Position numbers and translations under genes: made by a program
Shown: piece after piece, positions 19,150 through 29,744 of the stretch
How positions within the stretch are numbered: position 1 is the stretch's first letter
How the letters are laid out: each line of letters starts with the position of its first letter
Notes under the pieces: generated by a model
Seen by the model: the letters and a program-made list of their open reading frames with translations, nothing else
What the model was told of the DNA's origin: nothing
Database searches by the model: none
NCBI RefSeq assembly: GCF_002105155.1
Contig: NW_019029023.1
Location: 1-64,000 of the forward strand
Direction: 5' to 3'
DNA from: Lobosporangium transversale
Taxonomy: Eukaryota > Mortierellomycota > Mortierellomycetes > Mortierellales > Mortierellaceae
DNA length: 64,000 nt

Positions 19150-19490
19150 TTGCTTCTGATTAAAAAGTCATTTCCGATTTAATTTGAGTTGGTATGATTT
19201 AATTTACGTCCGATTCAATTTACTTCCATTTTAAATTTGTTTCGGATTTAAATTAGTTTCGGATTTAAATTAGTTTCGGATTTAATTTAATTCCATTTTA
19301 AATTAGTTTCGGATTTATTTTAATTCCATTTTAATTTATCTCCACTTTAATTTATCTCCATTTTAATTTATCTCCATTTTAATTTATTCCCACTTTAATT
19401 ATTTTCCAGTTTAATTCAATCCCAAGTTAATTAAAATCCCATTATTTTAATTCCAGTTTAATTTTATTCCAATTTTAATTTTTCCCAAAC
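19150..19490 (+). repeat. Degenerate AT-rich tandem array, part 2
   Basis: Same TTTAATTTATYTCCATT-type units as 17820-18345. The two halves may be one array split by the MITE-bearing insert. Confidence 0.6.
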
Positions 19491-19613
19491 TTGCTGTACA
19501 TCTTAGCTTAAGGGCTAAAATATACACAAAAGAAGATAGGACAGAATGAAGAGTATCAAGAGAGAAAGGTTATAAACTGAGTTAAAAGATAAATGGCAAG
19601 ATGAACTAACATA

Positions 19614-21211
19614 CACTATTATGCAAAACTGATTCATTAATTCATTCCCATGTTCATTTCTTTTTTTCTTTCCTAGAAACCGTATATGCATACACCACTC
19701 ATACTTTGGTTTAATGCGTTGTGACATTAGCTTGTCTCATTTGGAAAGCTAATGACTTTTTTGTTCATTCAGGTCATTGAATCAGTTTCACATGTGCTCA
19801 TTCGGTGGCCAAAGATCTTTATATTTTGTGAGGCATAACCTTACATCAATAGATAGTATTCCAACCATGGGCATCACTGACAGCTTGGAGTCTCTTATGG
19901 ATACCTATGATGAGTTTGCGGCAGAAGTCCACTGGGATCCTGTACCATTCAGCCGATATTCGCTCCCATAGTTCATCACAGCTCTTAGCTCGCTCCGGAT
20001 ACCTAGAGAGCCGCCTATCCAATTCTGCCCACATATGTTCAATAGGGTTGAGGTCAGAGGATTGTGCTGGCCACTCTAGAAGTGTACCTTCCTCTTCTGT
20101 CAGATGTACTGACTCCAAATACTTCCTAACAATCTTCGCCGTGTGCTTCGAGTCATTGTCGTGCTGAAAGACGATATCGCTTTTAGTTAGGCCCCAGTCA
20201 TCAAGCGACATCTGTAGATCCTCCTGGAGTAGTTTGATGTAAAGTTGTGCGTCCATATTATTGTCAATCTTTGCAATGTATCCAGGTCCGTACCATGAGA
20301 ATCATGACCACACTTTAACATTACCACCCCCAAACTTGAGAGTGCCTTGCACCGACCTGCGAGTGAGGCGTCCCGGATTGTCGTCCCAGATCCACTGCAC
20401 GCCATCAGAGCAGATTCGGTTTATTTTCGATTCATCTGACCAAATAACCTTTTTCCAATCTTCCAGAGTCCATTCCTTATACTTATCGATAAAATGCAAA
20501 CGAGCTTTAATATGTCGTCGACGTAAAGCTGGCTTACGTACACGCCTCTTTGCTGTCAATCCTAACTCCTTGAGCCGTCGTCTAACGGTGGTCTCAGAAA
20601 CAGCCGCTGGTATGAGCTGGTTGGCTCTGACGGTGGCCTCAACTGCAGACTTGAGTGTACCTCGTTTCATGTTCACCTTAAGATACTGCATGATACCTCT
20701 AGGTACTTTCCTTGGTCGACCGCCTTTATTGACTGGCATGTGCTCCTTATTATGTGCATAGATCCTGGTGGCCGTCGCTATTGATATACCAACACTAGCA
20801 GCAGTTTCTCTAGTAGACATGCCTCCCATCATGAACCTCCTGGCTTCGTTGACTTTCCTTTGTGGAGTGGGTCTCATATTCTGTGAAGGTATAGTTAAGA
20901 GAGAGTTAAGCAAGTGTTCATAAAGGAAAGAGAGAAAAGACCTTTTATACTTGCATTAAATGACGTCCAAAAGTTGTCATGGGCAACATTTTAGACCACA
21001 TGTGAAACTGATTCAATGACCTGCATGAACAAAAAAGTCATTAGCTATTCAAATGAGACAAGCTAATGTCACAACGCATCACTATGTCGTAGAAGAAGAC
21101 GGGAGCTTTATCAAACCAAAGTATGAGTGGTGTATGCTGATACGGTTTCTAGGAATGAAAAAAAGAAATGCACATGGGAATGAATTATTGAATCAGTTTT
21201 GCATGATAGTG
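19614..21211 (-). mobile_element. Tc1/mariner element E with about 180-bp inverted arms
   Basis: TA dinucleotides at 19612-19613 and 21212-21213 flank ends that read CACTATYATGCAAAACTGAT. The inverted arms extend to about 19800 and back to about 20998; the right arm has an extra segment of about 30 bp. Each arm carries at its inner edge an inverted copy of its own terminus (AAACTGATTCAATGACC). The right flank is a fragment of a D-type transposase; the left flank is unrelated. Confidence 0.82.
19846..20913 (-). pseudogene. Tc1-like transposase of element E, one nonsense codon
   Basis: A single frame of 355 codons from ATG 20913 to 19846 is broken once by TGA at 20302-20304. The helix-turn-helix region (STRETAASVGISIATATRI), the GRPRK linker, WSDES, FQHDN and DLNPIEHMW are all recognisable. 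Between the second catalytic Asp and the Glu there are 39 residues, because a TEEEG-like insert lengthens the usual 34-residue spacing. The nonsense codon sits in the W-x-x-F-S-W-Y-G region just after the first catalytic Asp domain. Confidence 0.85.
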
Positions 21212-21213
21212 TA

Positions 21214-21534
21214 TATCAGCAAGACAATGCTAGGATCCATACTGCAAAAATTGCAATGGACTATATCAAAAAGTCTAAGATAGCTCACATGGAATGGCCA
21301 GCAAACTCTCCTGACATCAACCCAATAGAAAAAGTATGGGCATATATGAAGATGAAGTTGGATCAATATCCAGACAAGCCAAAGATTATGGAGGACCTTT
21401 GGGATCGGGTTCAAGACGTATGGGCACAAATCCCTCCTGAATTCTTGGAACAGCTATATTGTGACATGCCAAAGAGGATGAGGGAGTTATATAAGGCAAA
21501 AGGAGGAAACATCATTAAGACAGAAGAGAAGTAA
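21214..21534 (+). pseudogene. C-terminal fragment of a D-type Tc1 transposase
   Basis: About 106 codons from YQQDNARIHTAKI to KTEEK and a stop. It contains the second catalytic Asp, PANSPDINPIEKVW with the Glu at the 34-residue spacing, and the C-terminal tail. It is close to but distinct from the transposase at 9103-10134. The DNA-binding domain and first Asp are gone. Confidence 0.88.
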
Positions 21535-21772
21535 CCGAAATAAAGAGAACAGGAAGTTAAAAATTAACTTAACAGATGCAATAAGGTACTGAAAGCAAAT
21601 TGCGATTAAATGCTAATTGCGACATTGATGAGGATGGTGATGACAGTCCATGGAGGTGAGACAAATACGAATGAGAAACAGCGATGACATGGAAGATCAT
21701 TAGAAAGAAAAAGGAGAATGAGGAATGAATGTCCAAAAGTGCAATTTATTGCATTAGTACTGAAATGCACCA
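21214..21772 (+). mobile_element. Tc1/mariner D2, 3' fragment truncated by element E
   Basis: Begins inside the transposase at the QQDN motif and runs to a right end ATGCACCA followed by TA (21773-21774). The last about 230 bp match the right side of element D, inverted. The 5' half is missing on the far side of E. Confidence 0.85.
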
Positions 21773-21774
21773 TA

Positions 21775-22064
21775 GATTCGTCAGCTAGTAAAGCAGTTAG
21801 AAGCTCGCGCGCTTCAGTGACATAATCAACAACCGTAGCGGTCATTGTCAATGAGGATAGACGGTACCGGATGAGCTGAGAGAAGTCGTTCGGGATAAAC
21901 GCAGTGCGAAAACTGGCCTCAAAGGTTTCGAAGGTGGCATCATCAGCGATGCCTGAGCCATTGAACCATCTGGTGGCATCAGGGCCAAGGAAGGCAATGG
22001 CTACAATAGTCCGAGCTGCGTCAGGCACGGAGGCGCCCACAAAAAACCGGCGCATGGAGCGCAA
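21775..22064 (-). pseudogene. Ty3/gypsy gag fragment (family G)
   Basis: Encodes part of a capsid domain: MRRFFVGASVPDAARTIVA, ATRWFNGSGI, FEASFRTAFIP and DYVTEARELLTALL match the retrotransposon gag pattern. D2 is inserted into its 3' side. A palindromic TATA-bearing repeat lies upstream. No zinc knuckle or pol is present. Confidence 0.7.
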
Positions 22065-22071
22065 CCAGGTA

Positions 22072-22147
22072 GTGAAGACAAAAGGTGATTTTGTTATAAT
22101 TATTAAAACAAGCCTTTTTATAGGCTTAAGGCTATATACTGTTACAC
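22072..22147 (-). repeat. Dispersed promoter-like repeat, copy 1
   Basis: On the minus strand it contains AAGCCTATAAAAAGGCTT, a hairpin with a TATA box in its loop, inside about 70 bp that recur with few changes at 47858-47931. It lies just upstream of the family G gag fragment, so it is probably LTR-derived. Confidence 0.6.
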
Positions 22148-22326
22148 TTGATTAGCACCCATTATTTAATGTCAAGAAACAAGCAAACGTAGATTTGTAT
22201 ATGTACAGTCACCTGAAACAAAGATTGGACAAAAAAATAAAATATTGAAATAGTTACGTAGGGAAGCGTTTCCTTCATTCTCTTTCCTTCCTGTTTTTCA
22301 CATACAAACAGCTTGAGTAAACCACC

Positions 22327-23348
22327 ATGGCGAGACACTTAGACATTGAGAATAAAGGTATCATCGTTGGAATGCATCTCGCGGGCATGAAGGCTGCGGA
22401 AATCGCATTGCAACGCGGTGTACCCCGAACCTCTGTTATTAATATTATCAGGGTGTACCAAGAAAGAGGCACCACTGCTTGCACTCCGATCCCAGGACGG
22501 CCCAAAGTACTAAGTGAACGGGACCTCAGGAGCATCGTTCGCCATACTAAGCAGAATAGAAGGTGTACTCTTAATGATATTACTAACCAATTGCCGAACA
22601 AAGTTTGCGAGAGGACAATTGCGAAGGCATTGCATTCACTGGGTATTTTCAGCCGGATTGCAGTAAAAAAAACCATTCTTAAAAGAAGGACATACATATA
22701 AAGAGGAGGCTGCAGATCGTCAAAAAATATATGAATTGGTCCATGGAAGACTGGAATCGGGTAGTTTGGACTGACGAATCATTATTTGAAGTTGGCGAGC
22801 ATTTTCGTCAAAAAAGAGTTTGGCATAAAGCAGTGCTCCTATTCGAACTGACATTTTGTCAATTATGATGTTTCAGATTAAAAAAATAAATATCAATTGA
22901 CAAAATTTCAGTTCGAATAGGAGCACTGGCATAAAGTAGAGGAAAAGTACGATCACGATTGCCTCGCACCCACTTTCAAAAGTGGTAGAACAACTCTGAT
23001 GGTCTGGGGGGGGCGTTCACAGCAACCAGAAAGTCTCGGTTGGTTGTATTTGAAAGAGGTCGTAAAGATGGACGGTGTTTCGTGGAAGATGTATATCAAG
23101 GCGAGCTAGCCAGATTTATGGCTGAGGTAGAGGGTGGCATCCTTATGGAGGATAATGCTCCAGTTCATACTTGTAAGATTGCAAAAGAATGGCGCGAAAA
23201 AAACAGCATCCCGAGGATTCCAGACTGGCCTTCATGCTCCCCAGATTTGAACCCTATTGAACATGTATGGTCACTTCTTGCGGATGCACTCGATAGGCGC
23301 GCTAAAGGGCCAAGAGATCTTCCCAATTATCATGGTTCAGGTTACTAG
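22327..23348 (+). pseudogene. Tc1-like DD35E transposase relic, frameshifted and MITE-interrupted
   Basis: An intact N-terminal part starts at ATG 22327 (MARHLDIENKGIIVGMHLAG, paired-type DNA-binding domain). The frame shifts near 22670-22690, continues as WTDES (first Asp), is split by a 98-bp MITE at 22831-22928, then shifts again near a G run at 23006-23013. The rest holds EDNAPVH and SPDLNPIEHVW with 35 residues between the acids. At least three lesions make it dead. Confidence 0.85.
22831..22928. mobile_element. hAT-like MITE inserted in Tc1 element F
   Basis: 98 bp, ends CAGTGCTCCTATTCGAA, perfect 8-bp duplication gcataaag at 22823-22830 and 22929-22936. Its core is the inverse of that in the LTR MITE. 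Confidence 0.92.
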
Positions 23349-23385
23349 CGTCATTACAATTAAACGCTTTTGAATGGAGACTTAC

Positions 23386-23683
23386 CAGACAATGGTGGCT
23401 CAACAATGATGTGGATGGATCTTTTAGACAGTGTGTTAAAGACATCTGAGATAGCGCTCAATGAAAGTAGCTTCTTTGCATCGCTCTGGTTCTTTAATTC
23501 AATTGGTTTGTCCTCGTCTCCAATGGGGACACCCCGGAGTTGGAGATCCTTGGGCTTGATATCCAAGTCCATATTAATATTGGGATAGCTGGCTTTCTTG
23601 AGATCGTCCACAGTGGCATCCTCTGACACGACAACTGAGAAAGGCGTGGTTTCTCCATCAATGATGCAGAATAGTTTGACCAT
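23386..23683 (-). CDS. Crinkler-type N-terminal header exon, gene truncated
   Basis: ATG at 23683 in a good context (AACCATGG) opens about 99 codons resembling the ubiquitin-like header of Crinkler (CRN) proteins: MVKLFCIIDGETTPFSV, a DDLKKA helix, DLQLRGVPIG in place of the oomycete LQLFLAK motif, and HIIVEPP at the end. A consensus donor (G/GTAAGT at 23385) closes the exon. The intron then runs into Tc1 relic F, and no downstream effector domain is visible, so the gene is probably a remnant. In fungi such headers precede varied C-terminal domains, many of them nuclease- or kinase-like. Confidence 0.68.
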
Positions 23684-23699
23684 GGTTGGATAGTTCTAA

Positions 23700-24210
23700 A
23701 AAATAGTTGAAGCACTGTGTACCATGTCCAACGAGAATACGTACGTGTCGTGTGTCGAGTAAGTGAGCTGATAGGCTGGTCTGAAATCTTTAAGCCAATA
23801 ATGATCTCTTCAAGGGGCACTTTACAACGCACTGAAGTAAAAAAAAAACTGGCATCTGTGGGCCTCGTCGTCAATAGCTACTGCATCTTGGGCGCTTTCA
23901 TGATCATCAGATTCCATCTTATTGAGAAATAGTCTCTTTAATGATGTGGAGTGGCAAGATGCTCTTTCAATGTCTTCATTCGTCTCCCTATCTTTTCGAA
24001 TGCCGATGTGCCATTGGGTTTATCTTTAGCAGTTTGATGATGAGAGTGGATGAAAACGAGTGATTTGGATGGGCGGAAGGGTAGCATTCAGTAGGGCTGC
24101 AGGCTGTTATGACAGATTAGAATGGTTTTTCATTATAGTGTTTTACAGATGAGTTTTTTTCTTTTTTTTTTTTTATTACGATTAACTGACTTCAAAAAAA
24201 GGGCTGTTTT
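23700..24210. other. Intergenic region between CRN remnant and glycosyltransferase
   Basis: Low complexity in places (T run 24160-24175); no gene supported. Confidence 0.5.
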
Positions 24211-25161
24211 CTAAATAATAAAAGGTGGAGGAATGGTGACACTTCTGCCATTGGTATGGACCCTTTCTTCATAGTTGTCAGCCCGATAACTGGATCGATG
24301 GTGATGAACTGTCTTGACTGTGTAGACAGGGTTGATCAACTGCAGATCCGGATACTGTCGTTTGATCTCATAAAGCAATCTGTTTTCAGATCCACTGATA
24401 CCGAGCGTATAGTTCAAATTCGAGACAATCTCCTTCAACTTGGTCTTGTCTGAACAGATCGTCCTGGGGCTAAAGACAAAGGTGTCATAACTACCCCATT
24501 CTGGATACGGAAATGCTGTCATGCCCTTCTCAGTCAACCGCCATCTCGAAATCGCATAGAACGTATTCTCAAAGATCTTGTCCGATATCTTGGTGAAGAA
24601 TTCCAATGACATGTCATAGGAGATATCCGAGTTTGCATACAACACCCTGTAGTCCATCAAATGATCACACGCATATTGAATAAAATCGCCCATTAGCGGT
24701 CGCTCTGTGATCAAATGCTCATGATACTTGCTGGAGCCCTTGACGAATTTGGGCAGTATGGGGGCATCTTTGGCCTCGATCATCACATGGATTTGATCCA
24801 ACACATCAACAGCAAAGAGACTTGCGATACAAACATCCAACTCGGACTGACGTTCATCGTCCCGACCTTGAAAATACGAAGTAATGAAAGCTAGTTTGGC
24901 TTCGGGTCTGTAGACGAAGCAATCATCATCCGCTGCTCCACATGTCGGTTCGATCGGGGTATTGTTGACAACAGCTTGGTTCCGGAGGGTGATTCTGTCA
25001 TTATGAGGCGTTTTATTCGGAGATGGGATGTAATTACTCTGGGATTCATCGTTGTAATGGAACGATGGGCGCTCGACATAGCGAGAACCGATGACAAAGA
25101 AACTGAGGATAACAGCCACCGCCAAGATAGTTATCCCTCTTTTGTTTAGTGTTAATGCCAT
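24211..25161 (-). CDS. Type II membrane protein, putative Golgi glycosyltransferase
   Basis: 316 residues without introns. A short cytosolic N-terminus precedes one hydrophobic signal-anchor (ITILAVAVILSFFVIG, about 10-25), then a lumenal domain, the topology of Golgi glycosyltransferases. YANSDISYD, AISRWRL and WGSYDTFVF, then SGSENRLLYEI and a terminal INPVYTVKTVHHHRSSYR, resemble an uncharacterised glycosyltransferase-like family with ANSDI and H-rich motifs found in algae, plants and large viruses. The donor and acceptor are unknown. Its place beside two fucosyltransferases and GDP-mannose dehydratase supports a glycan role. Confidence is high for a real gene, moderate for function. Confidence 0.7.
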   Translation of the reverse strand: MALTLNKRGITILAVAVILSFFVIGSRYVERPSFHYNDESQSNYIPSPNKTPHNDRITLRNQAVVNNTPIEPTCGAADDDCFVYRPEAKLAFITSYFQGRDDERQSELDVCIASLFAVDVLDQIHVMIEAKDAPILPKFVKGSSKYHEHLITERPLMGDFIQYACDHLMDYRVLYANSDISYDMSLEFFTKISDKIFENTFYAISRWRLTEKGMTAFPYPEWGSYDTFVFSPRTICSDKTKLKEIVSNLNYTLGISGSENRLLYEIKRQYPDLQLINPVYTVKTVHHHRSSYRADNYEERVHTNGRSVTIPPPFII

Positions 25162-26025
25162 TGGGGAGGATATGGCTTGATCAAAGTATATGGTGATGAG
25201 GTATCGAGCTGGTCCTGTCCTTCGTCTTTATTGTTTACTACTTGACATAGAGCTGATTATTCCTAGTATTAGCGGTTGTTATCTGGTACTGAATGTTGTT
25301 TATAGCGGACAGAGTGAGTGAGTGGAGGAATAAAAGAAAGAGAGGTGAAAAAAAAAATAAAAAAAAAGCGAGACAGTAAAAAAGATTTGAGTGGACTATG
25401 GAAACCCATTTTCGCTTCCCGAGAACGGGACAAAGTCTTCTTATAAACATTCAACATGTGTAACAAGACTCACAACAAGAGAACCAATTGGGCTACCAGT
25501 AGCGACCAAATGAAAGGGGCTACATATATTATTATATATAATAAGTACTATTGTTATTTAGTGAAGCTAGTCAGATCTACCGGGATTGGATCTTCAAGGA
25601 TGACTCTGTCTGTATTCCTTCCTAACGTACTTCTGTACTTCTTTCAATTATGGTGCAGCTGACAATACAGTAGAGCCTTTGTCACTCGATTTGTGTTTGG
25701 ATTTACATTGTATCGGTGAGTATACAATAGTCGTCAGAGTGTTGCGTGCGGATCCACCTTTCGCTACGATTCAGCGACGGCTGCCGCTGTTGTCCCATCA
25801 GTCTTTGTCTTTGTGTATGTGCAAGGAAATATGTGCAGTGAATTGTATAGTGAATTGTGTGCAGTGAAAATGTGCTCAAGAATGACATCGAACAATTCCT
25901 TCCTTCATTGCAACATAAACTATTTACCAGACGACATTGCTTGATGGGTTGCTCTTAGGTATTTTGTATCTCGACCTTTTTTTTTTTTTTTTTTTTTTTT
26001 CTTTTCTTTCTTTTCTTTTCTTTTT
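25162..26025. other. Intergenic region
   Basis: Promoter side of the glycosyltransferase and 3' side of the first fucosyltransferase. It ends in a 24-T run (25977-26000). No gene supported. Confidence 0.5.
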
Positions 26026-27546
26026 TCAAACAAACTTCACTTGGTCCAAGATCCTACACTCTAAAGATTTCATGGACAAATGACAATTCTTACAAAACTT
26101 TGTAAAATCCACTTTGACTTCTTCCTTCCATTTGTAATAAGGCGCCCGATCCACAGTCTTCAAAAAGTGAACCAACTCGTCCGTGGTTTTGAAATCCAAT
26201 GCCGAAATATAACTTCCTGCAGGCACAAAATCCCCAATGTCGGACGCACCCATATACACCGGGATCGCTCCACTTGCAAACGCATCATATATCTTTTCGG
26301 TCACATATCCAACACAATTCGAATTCTCAGCCGCAAGCGTGAATGCGTAGTTGGACAATACATTTTGCTTATGCTTCTCCCATGCCTCTCCAGGAACTTG
26401 CTCTGGCATATCTCTGTTATGGTGACAAGATCCATATGAATGAGCTCCGATCTTCTCAATCAACTCCAACATCAATTCGTTTCTGTTGTTCCTTGGTTCA
26501 CAATTCGAGATCACCCATGCCATCAAGTGGGTACTAGCTGTTATCTCTAACGAGAACTGTTCAGTCACAGGTACTTTGGGCTGAACATTCGCAAGATTTT
26601 CGATTGTCTCCTTTGAAATCGGCATCAAAGGATATGGCACATCGAACAGGGCATAAGGCGCTCCCATGGTTAGATCGAACTGCTGTAAGAATGAAGGAAG
26701 TGCCACATGTGCATAACTACCAATAGACTCACGACCGAATTCCAACACCCATCGTTGATGGGCTACACGAGGTGGCATTCGTCGTACGTCCCAAAAAGGA
26801 GGCCTCTGGATATAGTTGTAAAATGGATAGTCGATATAGATGATATCCGCTTCCCGAAACTCAGTATAATTGCTGTTGGAGATATATTTGAGTCGCTGAG
26901 AGGGTGTATCACACGTCTGGACCTTATCTCGACTCCAATCGGGTACATTCCTGTACCAGAACCAGCATGGAGCATACCCTTGCTCCCACTTCAACTCTTC
27001 TTTCTATCAGGCGTAGACGAGAATGTATAAAAAGAAAATGTCAAGATCAAACCTCGTAAAATATCATCAAAAGAGGTATTTTAAAAAAAAAATAAAAAAA
27101 ACTTTTTTTGGTACCTTGATATGCCAAGACCAGAGATAATCAAAAAATGACTGCAGTTCTGGAGGGAAAGGACAAAGAATCGCTGACTCCTTTTCCCAGT
27201 CAACAACTCCATCAACATACGTAAACTGCCGCCAATAAAAAATCTTGAGAGGTTCATCTGAGGTCTTGTCGGTGATCAATAAACCTCGAGGGTGCTTCCT
27301 TGTCTCTGGCAAATGATTACAGAGATCTTTTAGCTGATATGGATCTGTGTACAGATCTGGGTCGGGTTGGGGCGAAAAATACGTCACATTGAGTCTGGAT
27401 GATGTTCTGTGAAAGATACGGTCACCAAGTCCCGTAGAGTACAGCTGCGAGAACATGACTAAGAACAAAATGGTTGCTCCTATAAACAGGTTTCTTGTCG
27501 TCCGCCTCGTGAGCGTCGCTATGGGACATTGTCGCCTATCCATCAT
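26026..27546 (-). CDS. Alpha-1,3-fucosyltransferase (GT10), gene 1
   Basis: Transfers fucose from GDP-fucose to glycan acceptors in the Golgi lumen. Exon 1 is 27546-27115 and exon 2 is 27003-26026, around a 111-bp intron (27004-27114; AAG/GTACC to TAG), joined in phase 0 for 469 residues. It has an N-terminal signal anchor (LFIGATILFLVMFSQLY). The GT10 donor site is clear: FTLAAENSNCVGYVTEKIYDAFASG (in part) then AIPVYMGA. It ends in a Cys-containing tail (KNCHLSMKSLEC). A tandem paralogue with the same intron position lies at 27896-29524. Confidence 0.92.
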
Positions 27547-27895
27547 CGTATATTTTCTGTATATCTAGTGGTGGTGCCTCTCCTTTCCCTTGCTGATAGT
27601 CGCTGAATGCCTGAATGGTATAAAAATGAAATTGACGAATGTAATCAAGATGAAGCTTGGAATCATGTCAAAATGGAAGAGAAAAATGTCCAAAAATATT
27701 TTGACCCAATGTTTGATAACTAAATTTTTTTTTTTTTTTTTTTTTTTTTGTTTATTACAGTGATGGAAATGGATATTCATTGGGTTACAGTCAATTTCTT
27801 TTTCGTATCATATATTTTTCCTTCTCTTTATTTTAATCCGATTTGTTTTCTTCTATTTTATTATATATGAGAGAGAAAAGTAAGTCTACTTCAAC
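27547..27895. other. Spacer between the two fucosyltransferase genes
   Basis: AT-rich, with a 25-T run at 27725-27749. Presumably the promoter of gene 1 and the 3' region of gene 2. Confidence 0.5.
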
Positions 27896-29524
27896 TCAGG
27901 CGAACCGTGTGTGGTCCAAGATTGTACATTCCAATGCCTGGACAGGCTTAAAGCAACGCTTGCAGAACTGACTCGCATCCTTCTTGACTTTTTCCTTCCA
28001 TGCAAAGAACGGTGCACGATTTGTCGTCCTCAAGAAATGGATCAGATCATCCGTGCTCTTAAACCAGGAAACATCAATATAGCTTTTTTCGGGCACAAAG
28101 TCTGCGATATCAGATGCACCAATGTACACTGGGATCGCCCCACTCTCAAATGCATCATAAATCTTCTCCGTCACGTATCCAACACAGTTCGAGTTCTCGC
28201 CCACGAACGCAAACGGATATTTACTTAGCACAGTCCTCTTGGCTTCCATGAGCGTGTCCCACCCATCGTCCGGAAGCAACTCCTTAGGAATCTGATGCAT
28301 ATTCATACATTTGCCATAGGAGTGCCCACCAGCTTTCGTTATCAGTTCCTGAATCACCTCATTGCGACGGTTCGTAGGATTGCAGTTGGAGATTACCCAG
28401 GCAATCAGATTCTTGGGATCCTTGTCGTCAAATGGGTATTTCGGCGTCACTTCTGCCATTTTCATGGCATATTCCTCACTGATATGCTGCAGTGGAAGCG
28501 ATACATCAAATAATTGTCCGGGCGCACCCATTGTCAAATCAAATTGCTGTAAGAACGAACCCAGTGCCACATGAGAGTAATAGGCGATTGATTCCAGTCC
28601 ATAGTCTAGAACCCACTTCTGATGAGCCAGCCTTGGTGGCATCCGACGCATCTCCCAGTAAGGCGGTTGCTCAATGTAGTTATAAAAAGGGTAGTCAATC
28701 AAGATGATGTCTGCATCCCGGAACTCTGTATAGTTGCTGGTGGTAATGTATTTGTAGTTTTGCTTTGTACTCTTGTCGCATGTTTGCTCTTTACCCCGGA
28801 GCCAATCTGGTACATTTCTATACCAGAACCAGCAAGGAGCGAACCCATCCTTCCAGACAATCAACTCATCCTATGTAGCCACAAATAAAAGCAATGGTGA
28901 TCGGGTCGGGAACAGGTTAATCAATAGATTAAAAAAAAAAAAAAAAGAAGAAAAAGTTGCTCTCTTCACATTATTGTACCTCTATTCTGTTTCTGAAAGA
29001 ACTTTTTTCCTCCTCTTGCCACTATTATCATCATTTACCTTGACATGATATGCTTTGTTAAAATTGAAGAAAGGCTGAAGCTCTGGTGGAAAGGGGCACA
29101 TCGTCTGGGACTCCTTCTTCCAGTCCGTTGGGGGATTATCCATGAACGTCTGTTGTCTCCACCTGAAGATCTTGATAGGCCCGCTCTCTGCAGTTCTCTC
29201 TGTGAAAACGACTTCATGAGGTCGACGGGGATTCTTGGGCAGGTTGTTACAAATATTCTCAATCTTGGTTGGGTTGGTCATGATTTGAGGATCAGGATGT
29301 TGCATTAAATAAGTAACTGCATCATTGCCTTCTTCGACATGCTGAGGTTGTGTTTCTGTCTCTTTGGTCGGAAGATTGAGGGTATTGGTTTGAAGTGTAC
29401 CTGCATATAGCTGGAGTGAAATGAACGTCAAAAACCCAACAATGAGCAGGCCCAGAATGAGCAACTTTCTCCTGTTGCGAGGAGCAAGCATGACATCTAA
29501 AAACGACTGTCTATGTTTATCCAT
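27896..29524 (-). CDS. Alpha-1,3-fucosyltransferase (GT10), gene 2
   Basis: Exons 29524-29039 and 28870-27896, intron 28871-29038 (168 bp; AAG/GTAAAT to TAG), phase 0, 486 residues. It is a type II membrane protein with anchor LLILGLLIVGFLTFISLQLY. FAFVGENSNCVGYVTEKIYDAF (in part), AIPVYIGASD and the C-terminal KRCFKPVQALEC match gene 1 closely. The shared intron position and head-to-tail arrangement point to tandem duplication. Long homopolymers lie in the intron. Acceptor specificity cannot be read from sequence. Confidence 0.92.
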
Positions 29525-29744
29525 ATAAAGGGATATCTCGAAACTCCTTTGAGAACAAAAAGCAGAAGGCGAAAGAGTGCGAGAGAGTGATGACAGGGGA
29601 GTGAAAGAAAAGAAGAGAAAGGTTGAAAATTGAATGAATGGTCTTTCCAGATGATGAATGCTGTGTAGCGCCCCTCAAATCATTTTAATTGGACACCTCG
29701 CTTTCTATTGATTTAGATTTATCCCGCAGGGAAGAAATTTTTTT

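Larger units (their letters stand above)
22206..23348 (+). mobile_element. Tc1/mariner element F, right end missing
   Basis: The left terminus CAGTCACCTGAAACAAAG follows a TA at 22204-22205. The transposase relic follows to about 23348. No inverted copy of the terminus is found at the right, where the sequence passes directly into the Crinkler gene. The exact right limit is unknown. Confidence 0.75.

Noticed and set aside
25977..26000. Poly-T runs as poly(A) tails of inserted cDNAs
   Set aside because: Runs occur in introns, spacers and both orientations without adjacent intronless gene copies or target duplications.
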